A DNA stretch of 12,646 bases, from NCBI GenBank assembly GCA_023411615.1, contig JAEYOR010000054.1:1-12646 (forward strand). The letters run 5' to 3'. The notes under the pieces were generated by a model. The model saw only the letters and a program-made list of their open reading frames with translations. It ran no database searches and was not told the origin of the DNA. Of this stretch, positions 1 to 7,055 are shown piece by piece. The translations under genes and the position numbers were made by a program. The DNA is from Actinomycetes bacterium. GTDB lineage: Bacteria; Actinomycetota; Actinomycetes; Actinomycetales; Demequinaceae. The first letter of the stretch is position 1. Every line of letters starts with the position of its first letter.

Positions 1-438
1 GGCATGCTGTGCGCGCGCGGCCAGGGCCGGCGCGTCGGCCACCGTGCGCAGGTGTGTCACGTCGGGAAGGTCGACGCCCGGGATCGGCGGGACGGCGGCC
101 GACGCTCCTGGCGCGAGGACGAGCGCGTCGTAAGCAAGGCGGTACTCACCTTCGGGCCCGCGGGCCGTGACCGTCCGTGCCGCACGGTCAATTGCGGTGA
201 CCTCGGTGCGAACTCGCACGTCGAGGTTGAGGGTGGAGCGAAGAGAAGCCGGGGTGTGGAGGAGCAAAGCCTCGCGAGAGCCGATGTCGCCGCTCACGTG
301 ATAGGGCAGCCCGCAATTGGCAAAAGAGACATCGGCGCCCTTGTCGAGCACGATGATCTCGGCCTGTTCGTTCAGTCGCCGAGCCCGGGCCGCGGCAGAC
401 ATGCCACCCGCAACTCCGCCCACAATCACGATGCGCAT
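1..438 (-). CDS. CoA-disulfide reductase / NADH oxidase-like FAD oxidoreductase, N-terminal part
   Basis: This gene is cut by the left window edge, and 146 codons are visible. Reading the minus strand from the ATG at 438, residues 1-12 form a dinucleotide-binding fold start (MRIVIVGG, then a Gly-rich turn GGVAGG). Residues 38-46 read SFANCGLPY, the motif that carries the single redox cysteine (here Cys42) of the CoA-disulfide reductase, NADH oxidase and NADH peroxidase group. Further on, YDALVLAPGA matches the second FAD-contact segment of that family. Known members reduce CoA disulfides, persulfides or O2 with NAD(P)H in the cytoplasm, and many carry a C-terminal rhodanese domain; whether this one does lies outside the window. 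A Shine-Dalgarno AGGAG at 446-450 sits 7 bases before the ATG and fixes the start. The promoter region holds a CstR-type operator, which favours a persulfide or thiol role over a plain oxidase. The exact substrate is uncertain. Confidence 0.9.
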   Translation of the reverse strand, partial: MRIVIVGGVAGGMSAAARARRLNEQAEIIVLDKGADVSFANCGLPYHVSGDIGSREALLLHTPASLRSTLNLDVRVRTEVTAIDRAARTVTARGPEGEYRLAYDALVLAPGASAAVPPIPGVDLPDVTHLRTVADAPALAARAQHA

Positions 439-488
439 ACGTGTTCTCCTGACAGCGCGAGCCCGCCACATGCGAGCCTCCCCCGCAT

Positions 489-517
489 ATTCTACGATAC
501 CCCCGGGGGTATAGCAA
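489..517 (-). promoter_or_regulatory. Promoter of the FAD oxidoreductase gene
   Basis: On the minus strand, TTGCTA (517-512) is followed after 17 bases by TAGAAT (494-489), a near-consensus -10 box. The transcript would start near 482, about 44 bases ahead of the ATG at 438. The spacer is filled by the 16-bp palindrome at 497-512, the usual arrangement for a repressor-controlled promoter. Confidence 0.65.
497..512. promoter_or_regulatory. CsoR/CstR-type operator (perfect palindrome)
   Basis: ATACCCCCGGGGGTAT is a perfect 16-bp inverted repeat with the AT-flanked C-run/G-run form known for operators of the CsoR/RcnR/CstR repressor family. It lies inside the -35/-10 spacer of the divergent oxidoreductase promoter and at about -46 to -31 of the plus-strand gene starting at 543, so it could affect both. 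A CsoR-family gene (7056-7325) is in the same window with a related site in front of it. Confidence 0.75.
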
Positions 518-530
518 TTTCACCTGTCGC

Positions 531-536
531 TAGGGT
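531..536 (+). promoter_or_regulatory. -10 box for a leaderless transcript
   Basis: TAGGGT fits the actinobacterial TANNNT -10 form and ends six bases before the GTG at 543. That places the transcription start on the start codon itself. No convincing Shine-Dalgarno precedes the GTG, which agrees with leaderless translation. Confidence 0.5.
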
Positions 537-542
537 GTTCCC

Positions 543-1148
543 GTGAGTTCACTCAAGCGTGCCGCTCTTCTCGGCGCAACGGTTGTGACATTAGTCGTCT
601 TCGGCTTGGTGTTCCCGCTGGTGGCGGAGCAGGGGCCCGCGACCGAGCGACTCGACGAGAGCACAGTGGTGGGCACTACTTACGGCGAGGTGACACTGCC
701 GGCTGGTTGGGATCTCGATATCGCGGCGGCCGCCTCAAGCACCCCCGTCATCCGAAAACGTGACGTGACGATCGGTGTGAGCGACGGCGTGTGGTTCGAG
801 GGTTCGGCACGGCTTCTCGAGAACATCGCTGCGCTGATCTATGAGACCCCCGCGGACCTTCCTCCCGCCCCGGATGACGACGGCTTGCTCATCACCATCA
901 CCGACCCAGCGAGCGAGGCGGCGCAGAACTACGAGCCCACGCGTGCGGAGTTCCGCATCAATGCAGGGCCCGACGCCAGCGGGGACGAGCCCCAATTTAT
1001 TGATGTGGTTCGCTACGGCGAGTCCGTCATTCTTGTCGTGGTGCGCGGCGATGGCGACGCGGTGGCCCGCGAGGCGGACACCATCCGCGACATCGTTCAG
1101 TCAGTGACGTTCCACGGTGCCGAGACAGGACTGGAGCCGCGCCCATGA
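543..1148 (+). CDS. Membrane-anchored extracytoplasmic protein of unknown function
   Basis: The protein has 201 residues with a GTG start. I do not recognise the family. Residues 1-6 include a Lys-Arg pair, followed by one hydrophobic segment (about residues 7-28) that reads as an uncleaved signal anchor or signal peptide. The rest is soluble, acidic and free of cysteine, with an alternating strand-like pattern (for example DVTIGVSDGVWFEGSA near residue 75) and a late segment, SVILVVVRG. It would face the outside of the membrane. Its stop overlaps the start of the PrsW-family protease by four bases (ATGA at 1145-1148), so the two are almost surely translated together. A role as partner or substrate of that protease is only an inference from this coupling. 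Expression probably comes from the leaderless promoter just upstream. Confidence 0.8.
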   Translation: MSSLKRAALLGATVVTLVVFGLVFPLVAEQGPATERLDESTVVGTTYGEVTLPAGWDLDIAAAASSTPVIRKRDVTIGVSDGVWFEGSARLLENIAALIYETPADLPPAPDDDGLLITITDPASEAAQNYEPTRAEFRINAGPDASGDEPQFIDVVRYGESVILVVVRGDGDAVAREADTIRDIVQSVTFHGAETGLEPRP

Positions 1149-2266
1149 AAGAACTCACCCGGCGCCGCTTCTTAGTCCCTGCCTTTGGCTTCGCGCGGGT
1201 CTCATGGTGGCTGCTCGTTGTGACGCTCACCGCGGGATTGGCTTTCTATGTGAGTGCCTTGTGGGACGGCATTGTCACGTTCCCAGGTGCGGGCGTCACT
1301 GGCGTGGCGTTGGCAGTTCCGGTGGGAGTCGCGTGGTGGTGGATTTTGCGCTTGCCTCAGTTGTGGGCACGGGTCCGACGCTCGGGCGCACTGACTGCCG
1401 TCGCATGGGGCGCAGTTGTTGCCACCGGCATTTATGCCTTGCCATCAAACGGTGCGCTCATCACGATCCTTGGCCAGCGCGTCGGCATCGATACCGCTCA
1501 GGCATGGGGCCCGGCACTTGTCGCCCCGTTCACCGAAGAGGTGGGCAAGGCCTTCGCGATCGCAATGATTGTGGTGGTCTCACGCGAGAAGCTCCGCACC
1601 CCGATGGATGGCGCACTGCTCGCGGGCTTTGCTGGCCTCGGGTTCACGGTGACCGAAGACATCTTGTACGGCTTCAACATGGCGTACATCACCTTTGGTG
1701 AGCACGCCGTGATCTCGACGCTGGTCGTGTTCTTCTTGAGGGCCGTGATCTTTGGCGCAGTTTCGCACGTCATCTTCTCGGCCTTTGTGGGAGGAGGAGT
1801 CGCGTGGTTGGCCACTGGCTCGGGAGCCCGCCGGTTTGTGTTCGGACCCGCGTTCATTGCGATCGGGTTTGTCATGCACTTTGCCTGGAACTCCCCCCTG
1901 TTGCTTGAACTGTGGGCGCGCGGCATTTACATCCTTGTGGTTCCGTTCCTCGTGTGGTGGGGCATTCATGCCGTGCGCCGCGAGGAGCACCGCTGGTTCA
2001 GGCGCACCTTGGAGACCCCTGGCGCGCTTGGCGCGGTCCCACGGGATTACCTGGACGCGGTGCGGCCAACGTGGCGCCAGCGTCGGAAGTATCGCAAGGA
2101 CGTGGTGCGCGCGTTTGGCCCCACAGCGCTCGCTTCGCAGCGCCGCTTGGAAGCTGAGCTCACCGACCTCGCCGACGCTGTGGCAATGGGTGATGAGGCC
2201 GACGCTGCTCGCTTGCGGGGTTTGCTTGAGGCTCGTTTGGCGCCCCGCGACGCTGTGAGTGCCTAA
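1145..2266 (+). CDS. PrsW-family intramembrane metalloprotease
   Basis: The protein has 373 residues and multiple hydrophobic segments. It shows the hallmarks of the PrsW/CAAX-like glutamic intramembrane protease clan: APFTEEVGKAF with Glu131, Glu132 and Lys135; GFAGLGFTVTED with Glu171 and Asp172; His208 in an SHVIFSAF helix; and HFAWN with His245 and Asn249. In Bacillus subtilis, PrsW makes the first cut in the anti-sigma factor RsiW; in actinobacteria the substrates are mostly unknown. The C-terminal roughly 90 residues after the last membrane helix are charged and helical (Arg-rich, then LEAELTDLADAVAMGDEADA), a cytoplasmic tail. The ATG overlaps the stop of the preceding anchored protein, which indicates translational coupling. 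The gene ends 12 bases from a convergent stop, and no hairpin separates the two. No sigma or anti-sigma gene is visible here. Confidence 0.88.
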   Translation: MKELTRRRFLVPAFGFARVSWWLLVVTLTAGLAFYVSALWDGIVTFPGAGVTGVALAVPVGVAWWWILRLPQLWARVRRSGALTAVAWGAVVATGIYALPSNGALITILGQRVGIDTAQAWGPALVAPFTEEVGKAFAIAMIVVVSREKLRTPMDGALLAGFAGLGFTVTEDILYGFNMAYITFGEHAVISTLVVFFLRAVIFGAVSHVIFSAFVGGGVAWLATGSGARRFVFGPAFIAIGFVMHFAWNSPLLLELWARGIYILVVPFLVWWGIHAVRREEHRWFRRTLETPGALGAVPRDYLDAVRPTWRQRRKYRKDVVRAFGPTALASQRRLEAELTDLADAVAMGDEADAARLRGLLEARLAPRDAVSA

Positions 2267-2278
2267 GCGGCAGCAATC

Positions 2279-2318
2279 TCAGCCATCAATGATGCCGAGG
2301 TCAACGTAGTAGGAGCGC
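2279..2318 (-). repeat. Diverged direct repeat, copy at the end of the 437-aa gene
   Basis: These 40 bases match 3585-3624 at 35 positions. They encode the shared SYYVDLG[IV]IDG terminus plus the stop. The copy even keeps the ATGGCTGAG that serves as the next start codon in the other copy, although here it opens only a seven-codon frame. This suggests a gene duplication that carried the overlapping start with it. Confidence 0.7.
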
Positions 2319-3592
2319 TCGCGCGGCATGACGGTGTCGCGCTCGTGCGATGCGAAGGTGTCGATGGGCTCTGGCCACAAAGCGAATGTGCGGATCGCTG
2401 CGTGACATGGGTAGTCGAGTTCCGCGCCCTCATTGGATTCGCGCCAGGTGTCTTCACTCACGTGGCGTTGGCTCACCTCGACGTTGCCCTCGACGCCCGG
2501 GGAGAGCGTCAACTCGACGAGGGCGTCCTTGGAGATGTCGCGTCGGTCGTACTCGGGCATCGCCATACATATCGAAGCGACAATCGCGTCGTCAGCGATT
2601 TCTTCTACTGACACGAGTGCGAGGGCGACTGGGTTCTGGACAAGTTCAGCCCGGCCACGTGCGGTGAACGGCGCATCGGATGCGATGGCATCGAGGTGGG
2701 CTGTGGCCTCCTCACGAGCGCGGTCGTATCCGAGAGCAGCAATTACCTCGGGTGCGGAGAAGTCGTTATTGGCCATGGCCCATGACTGCGCAATGTATTG
2801 GTCGAGGTATGCGTCGAATAGCGGGTGGGTGCCGCGGAGTTGCGTGGTGCCGTCAAACCAGATGAGGTCATCACCAGTCGGCACGGTTCCTGGCTCGTAA
2901 CCCACTGGCAGCGTGTAACGGTCAGCATCCAGATCGCGGTAGGTCGTGAACGGAAGAGGTTCGACCGCTGGCCGAAGGAGACCGTCGGGTTCAAGGGGTG
3001 TGGCCCAGGCGGCGGCGCGCACTGTCACGTTGTCGCAGTGTGCGGATTCGCCATCGCGGTGAACTGTATCGCCGTAGGTGAGCGCTGGAGCGGCCTGATA
3101 ATGGCCCGTCTCAAGCTGACGCACCCACCATGAAGCGCTGGCCGTCATCGCGTCCCCTGTGCTCAGGTCGCCAGTCCAAACGCACGTGGAGACCTTCGCG
3201 GTATGACCGTCGGCTGCCACATCAACGGACGTGACGCGTGAGGCGTGCGCGATGGTTCCCACCTCGGGAAGTGTCTTCCAAGTACCCCACGCATTGGCTT
3301 TGGTGTCGGTGTATCCGACCGCGGCGATGAGGTCGGGATCGGTGTAGTCGCCCTTGGTGAGTGCGAATGCCAAGAGGGTCTCGGAGCGCCGGACGGCATC
3401 CACCCACGGGTTGCCTGTCCACTCTGCATCTTCCTCCCACTCGACGGTTGGCGGGTCAAAATCGTTCGGTTGGGGATCCTTGTTCGCAATGGCGATCACA
3501 ACACCGCTGGCGACAAGTACGACGGCACTGACGAGAACAACGGGCTTTCGGACGATGTCGGTCATCCGTGCGGTGATCGGTCGCTCAGCCAT
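2279..3592 (-). CDS. Membrane-anchored protein with two copies of an unrecognised domain
   Basis: The protein has 437 residues from the ATG at 3592, chosen because GGGAG lies 6-8 bases upstream and because the ATG overlaps the preceding stop (ATGGCTGA). One membrane helix lies at about residues 17-36, leaving an extracytoplasmic C-terminal part. That part holds two similar units. Unit 1 has GDYTDPDLIAAVGY at 81-94 with Cys137 and Cys186. Unit 2 has NDFSAPEVIAALGY at 276-289 with Cys342 and Cys396. The end reads LWPEPI, then SYYVDLGIIDG. The lipoprotein encoded just upstream has the same unit once and ends SYYVDLGVIDG. I do not recognise the domain. Paired cysteines in each unit suggest a disulfide outside the cell. 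It is the last gene of the minus-strand cassette with the EspC-like and WXG-like proteins. An alternative start is the ATG at 3565. Confidence 0.85.
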   Translation of the reverse strand: MAERPITARMTDIVRKPVVLVSAVVLVASGVVIAIANKDPQPNDFDPPTVEWEEDAEWTGNPWVDAVRRSETLLAFALTKGDYTDPDLIAAVGYTDTKANAWGTWKTLPEVGTIAHASRVTSVDVAADGHTAKVSTCVWTGDLSTGDAMTASASWWVRQLETGHYQAAPALTYGDTVHRDGESAHCDNVTVRAAAWATPLEPDGLLRPAVEPLPFTTYRDLDADRYTLPVGYEPGTVPTGDDLIWFDGTTQLRGTHPLFDAYLDQYIAQSWAMANNDFSAPEVIAALGYDRAREEATAHLDAIASDAPFTARGRAELVQNPVALALVSVEEIADDAIVASICMAMPEYDRRDISKDALVELTLSPGVEGNVEVSQRHVSEDTWRESNEGAELDYPCHAAIRTFALWPEPIDTFASHERDTVMPRERSYYVDLGIIDG

Positions 3593-3624
3593 CAATGACT
3601 CCCAGGTCGACGTAGTACGAGCGC
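3585..3624 (-). repeat. Diverged direct repeat, copy at the end of the lipoprotein gene
   Basis: This is the partner of 2279-2318, with 35 of 40 positions identical. It codes the lipoprotein C-terminus and overlaps the start of the 437-aa gene. Both copies are in the same orientation. Confidence 0.7.
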
Positions 3625-4307
3625 GGCAGCGGCATCTTGATGCGGTCTGGCAACGTGGGAGCCTCAATCGGTTCCGACCAGTAGGCCCGCGGGAAATCGT
3701 CGCTGGCAGGAAGGGGCAGGTCTGCGTTGTCGCGATCGCTAGTTCCCGGCGCCGGGCCGTAGATCAGCACGCCATTGGAGTCTCTTTCCATGATGACGCG
3801 CTGGCAGTCGTGTTGGGACTCGTAGTTCTCGCCGAACCAAAGAAGTTGACACTTCACTACTGTCGCGGAGGTGCCATCGCCATGTTCGACCACCTCGACG
3901 ATCGCTTCCCATTGCGGGCGGATACGCACAGGAGCGTCGTCTCGATATGTCCCGTCGACGTCGCGCGACACGTGTGGGGGTGTGTGCTCTTGATTCCATT
4001 CGGCGATTTCGACAGCACGTTCGTAGCCGATGACGGCGATCAGGTCCGGGTCCGAGTAGTCGCCATAGGCGTACGCGGCGGCTTCGGCAATACGTTGAGC
4101 TCGGTACTCCTTCGCCCACTGCGTGTTTTCAGCTTCGCCAGTCGGTGGGTGGTTGTCCCACACGACGCCGGGCAAATTCAGATTCGTTGCCGTTTGCTCG
4201 ACCTCGGGCGCGCCAGCTGTGCATCCCCCGAGCATCATTGCCATTGCGGTCGCGGCCGCGTTGCACGTGACGAGTCGCGCTCGAGCGCGACTGGCAGTAC
4301 GGGTCAT
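3585..4307 (-). CDS. Lipoprotein with one copy of the same unrecognised domain
   Basis: The protein has 240 residues. An Arg-rich start, a hydrophobic stretch and the lipobox LGGC (Cys29) mark a lipoprotein signal peptide, so the mature protein is tethered to the outer face of the membrane. The body carries YAYGDYSDPDLIAVIGY at 79-95, Cys153 and Cys168, YWSEPI at 209-214 and the C-terminal SYYVDLGVIDG. All of these have counterparts in the 437-residue protein encoded next. The family is not recognised. The ATG at 4307 has a G-rich Shine-Dalgarno about 10 bases upstream. The gene begins 27 bases after the stop of the 761-residue gene and overlaps the next start by eight bases, so it sits in one transcription unit. 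A role as accessory, receptor or protective lipoprotein for the secreted neighbours is possible but unproven. Confidence 0.85.
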   Translation of the reverse strand: MTRTASRARARLVTCNAAATAMAMMLGGCTAGAPEVEQTATNLNLPGVVWDNHPPTGEAENTQWAKEYRAQRIAEAAAYAYGDYSDPDLIAVIGYERAVEIAEWNQEHTPPHVSRDVDGTYRDDAPVRIRPQWEAIVEVVEHGDGTSATVVKCQLLWFGENYESQHDCQRVIMERDSNGVLIYGPAPGTSDRDNADLPLPASDDFPRAYWSEPIEAPTLPDRIKMPLPRSYYVDLGVIDG

Positions 4308-4334
4308 GTACGGTGTTCCCCCCGGAGTTCGGAC

Positions 4335-6620
4335 CTAGTGAGAGCCGCGCAGAATCGACGCGTCGAAGGCATTGTCCGCATCCGCGACCAGGTCAGAGAC
4401 AAAGTCTGTGTAATCGTCGCTGCCATATTCGAAAAGGTCGTGCAAATTCAGATGGGGATTGTTGTGCATGGTCGCAATGAATGACTCAACTGCGGCTTGC
4501 ACCTGGCTGGACTGAACGAACGCGGCGCGAACAGCGGAGTCTTCGTGGCCGGTGGTGGCACCTTCGACGCTGTTCCACCCGACCTCAACCATTGCGTCAA
4601 TTGGGATCTCAAGTGCTGTCGGCAGCCCGGGTACCGGGATGAATCCAGCAGCAGTGGAGATGAGGTCGATGCGCTGTTGCATAAGTTCATCTTGGAAACG
4701 GGCTTCGAGAATGGCCACTCCGCCGATCGAGCCCGATAACGTGCCTTGGAGTTCGAAGTGCCGCTCAAAAGCGTCACTCCAGGCCTTGAGCTCGCCGCTT
4801 TCCTGTGCATGGGCGAAGTTCAAGGTCGACGCCTCTTGAGTGGCTGCGTACAGGTGGGCAAATCCCGCATCTGTACCGCCAACAGTGCCGAACATCGACT
4901 CGATCAGCCCGCTCGGGATATCGGGTAAGTAGGCAGAACTCTCGAGCCCAGGAATGTCTCGGAGACTCCATTCGTAGCCCGCGTGGCTGTGAGATGGTTC
5001 GGAGCCAACGAGTGGTGAGGAGATCGATTCAGCCAAGAGAGGCATGAGATGCGCGAGGCTCTGCCCCAGCGCCGTCGCCCCCGCCTCTGACATCGCATCA
5101 ACTGCGAACTGATCCGGGCTTGTTGAATCGAGCCCTTCCATCATGCGCAGCGCCACTGCCGTATGCGCACGAAGTGTCCATTCGGATTGGGTGTCGCTGG
5201 CGATTCCACCGTCAGCGTGCATCGAACCCTCCCACAGCGACCCGAAGCCATCCCAGCCATCCGCGCTCCAGTCGCGGCGCGATAAGTAATCGATGCGGTC
5301 CCCGGCAACTGACGCAGAGCCGTCGTGCAACGTGGAGGCGTTGTCATTGAGCCACTCCCACGCGGCATCGGGGTGGGTGCCCAAGGTGTCGAGCACACGG
5401 CCGAACGGGTCGCGTACGCCAGCTCCGTAGCGAGCCTCGCCCACATCGCTGTCGTATGACCCACCGCGATCGACCTGATCTTCGACGGCAATGCTGTCGA
5501 AGACTCCGTATGGATCGGTTGGGTCCATCCCCGACGAGCCCCATGGCTCACCACCGGTTTGTTCGCTGCGCTCCCACGTGTCGAGAATGTCTGCCGCCGC
5601 GACCGTGAACGCGCGTCCCATGGGGTGATTGGCGGCGTCGTCAAACAAGAAGCCGATGCCGGCGGTACCGCTCAGTCGTCGGCCCATGTCGCCCGGCCAA
5701 TCTGCGCCGGTCATCATTCGCGCCGCGAAGTCCTGTCCCTGTGTGGTGTTCCAGAGCTGCGAGCCGCTTGCAAGGGACTCCCGCACGCTGCGGGCGAACG
5801 CGAGGGCCGCATCGCGGTCTTCGTCGGTGGGGTATCCCATCCCGCCTTGGTTGGTATGCGCGAGAAGGCCAGCCTCAAGCAGGGGCAACGTTCCATCGCC
5901 ACCGACCTCAAGCCAAAACTGGGAGGCCAAGTTCGGGTCTGCCGAGGTGTTTCGAAGCGCCGCAGCAAGCGCCGCGATGTCGCCGGGATCGGCAGGGCGC
6001 TTCGCCACAGCAGCCGCCAAATCGAGCGCCTCCTGGAGCAGATCGGCCCTGCGGTCAAGGATGTCCTGGGCGGTCCGGGCACCGTCGTACATGGTGGTGA
6101 GTTGCATCCACTGGACCGTGAGTCCGCTCCCGTGCGCGAAGGAGAGAGCCCGCACGAACTCGCCGTCCACGCCGCTGCGCTCGTAGTGGAGGTTGCCGAG
6201 AACCATGTTTCCATGGTTGATGAGCTCTTCGGCGTCGTCCATGCGCCGCGCCCACTGTCCGTCCGGCAACATGTCAGGCGGCACGTGTGACAGACCTTGG
6301 CGCTGCGATATCCCGCGCTGAATGTCGGACTCCGCTTGGCTTCCGCGTGCTGCCATCGATTCGAGCTGGTCCGCGTACGTCCCTGCAGACGTGGCCCATT
6401 TGCTCGAGACGGTGGTGACGTCGGACGTGAGCTGAATGATCCGTGCGAGGCGTAGCCGGAATGTTTCTGCTGCAGCCGCCTGCCATTGAGTGACGTCACT
6501 GCTGCCGCTGATCTGAGTGACGCCATCGCGCATGTGGGCGAGAGCGGCACTGCGCGCTGTCTGCGCGTCGGCGTAGATGCGGACGTTGTTGACGTTGAGC
6601 GATGAGGGGTAGGAAGACAT
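4335..6620 (-). CDS. Large helical protein with WXG-like N-terminus, putative type VII secretion substrate
   Basis: The protein has 761 residues with no signal peptide and no clear membrane helix except a short apolar Gly-Pro stretch near residues 670-690 (STAAGFIPVPGLPTALEIPI). Residues 10-105 are helical and resemble a WXG100 hairpin: W46 in TQWQAAAAETF, then a second helix around residues 70-95. The middle is rich in Asp, Gly, Trp and Ala, with TLGTHPDAAWEWLNDNAS and RDWSADGWDGFGSLWEGS. These segments recall large actinobacterial proteins of the DUF6571 kind found near WXG100 genes; that assignment is from memory and needs a profile search. No toxin catalytic motif is evident. The ATG lies two bases after the stop of the EspC-like gene, with GGAGGTGG upstream, which implies co-translation and probably a protein pair. 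The function is unknown; secretion through an ESX-type system encoded elsewhere is an inference. Confidence 0.85.
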   Translation of the reverse strand: MSSYPSSLNVNNVRIYADAQTARSAALAHMRDGVTQISGSSDVTQWQAAAAETFRLRLARIIQLTSDVTTVSSKWATSAGTYADQLESMAARGSQAESDIQRGISQRQGLSHVPPDMLPDGQWARRMDDAEELINHGNMVLGNLHYERSGVDGEFVRALSFAHGSGLTVQWMQLTTMYDGARTAQDILDRRADLLQEALDLAAAVAKRPADPGDIAALAAALRNTSADPNLASQFWLEVGGDGTLPLLEAGLLAHTNQGGMGYPTDEDRDAALAFARSVRESLASGSQLWNTTQGQDFAARMMTGADWPGDMGRRLSGTAGIGFLFDDAANHPMGRAFTVAAADILDTWERSEQTGGEPWGSSGMDPTDPYGVFDSIAVEDQVDRGGSYDSDVGEARYGAGVRDPFGRVLDTLGTHPDAAWEWLNDNASTLHDGSASVAGDRIDYLSRRDWSADGWDGFGSLWEGSMHADGGIASDTQSEWTLRAHTAVALRMMEGLDSTSPDQFAVDAMSEAGATALGQSLAHLMPLLAESISSPLVGSEPSHSHAGYEWSLRDIPGLESSAYLPDIPSGLIESMFGTVGGTDAGFAHLYAATQEASTLNFAHAQESGELKAWSDAFERHFELQGTLSGSIGGVAILEARFQDELMQQRIDLISTAAGFIPVPGLPTALEIPIDAMVEVGWNSVEGATTGHEDSAVRAAFVQSSQVQAAVESFIATMHNNPHLNLHDLFEYGSDDYTDFVSDLVADADNAFDASILRGSH

Positions 6621-6622
6621 GG

Positions 6623-6946
6623 TTACAAGCCACCTCCGCCGCCGCCGCCAGCGCCACCACCGGAGTTGCCGTGGTGTGCCGCGCCGTTGCGGTCAAGTTC
6701 GTCAAAGGCGTCTGCAGCAACCTGCGTCGCAGTTGTCAGTTCGAACAATTCAGCCTCGATGATCAATCTCTGAACGCGGAACTGATCCTCCGTGGTGCTG
6801 CCGGCGTTTGACACCACGGATGAACCACACGAGGCGAGAGACGGCCGGTTGCTCACAGGGCTTCCACTGATGACAGGCACCCAGTTACCTAGTTGTGTGC
6901 CGACGTCACGGATGCTGTCCGTGTCGACCGAGATTCTTGTGCGCAA
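6623..6946 (-). CDS. EspC/WXG100-like small helical protein with Gly-rich tail
   Basis: The protein has 107 residues from a TTG at 6946. This start is chosen because AGGGGG (6958-6953) lies six bases before it and because protein-like sequence begins there; the open frame further upstream reads as non-coding Arg/Cys-rich residues. The sequence VDTDSIRDVGTQLGNW, a central CGSSVVSNAG and a second helix ending AADAFDELD resemble the EspC-type and WXG100-type helical hairpins exported by type VII systems. FDELD could stand in for the YxxxD export motif. The last 15 or so residues are nearly all glycine. It directly precedes the 761-residue gene with a 2-base gap, the usual order for a small partner followed by a large substrate. 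The family call is by pattern only. Confidence 0.72.
   Translation of the reverse strand: MRTRISVDTDSIRDVGTQLGNWVPVISGSPVSNRPSLASCGSSVVSNAGSTTEDQFRVQRLIIEAELFELTTATQVAADAFDELDRNGAAHHGNSGGGAGGGGGGGL
6630..6637 (-). promoter_or_regulatory. Ribosome binding site inside the Gly-rich tail codons
   Basis: GGAGGTGG on the minus strand codes the last glycines of the small protein and also provides the Shine-Dalgarno, 9 to 12 bases ahead of the ATG at 6620. Coding and ribosome-binding roles overlap here. Confidence 0.6.
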
Positions 6947-6952
6947 AGTGGA

Positions 6953-6958
6953 CCCCCT
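6953..6958 (-). promoter_or_regulatory. Ribosome binding site that selects the TTG start at 6946
   Basis: AGGGGG lies six bases upstream of TTG on the minus strand. It is the only good Shine-Dalgarno near the beginning of the plausible protein sequence. The 109 bases from here to the upstream repressor gene show no strong terminator, so readthrough from that gene is possible. Confidence 0.5.
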
Positions 6959-7055
6959 ATGTGGCGCGTGGGACGGCGCGCCCGAGCACACAGTAGCGAG
7001 AACGAAGCAGCGTGCGCAGGCGATGGGGCGCACATGGGGAAAACTCTCCGGACGG

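Noticed and set aside
4..546. Open frame of 180 codons on the plus strand opposite the oxidoreductase
   Set aside because: It is antisense to a clear FAD-binding sequence and its translation has no protein-like pattern; high GC produces such shadows.
3593..3667. Upstream extension of the 437-residue protein to 3667
   Set aside because: The added 25 residues are Arg/Cys-rich antisense-like sequence inside the lipoprotein gene; ATG 3592 has the Shine-Dalgarno and the overlap typical of coupled genes.
4335..4700. Toxin domain at the C-terminus of the 761-residue protein
   Set aside because: The C-terminal part shows no catalytic signature of known polymorphic toxins, so a toxin call would be unsupported.
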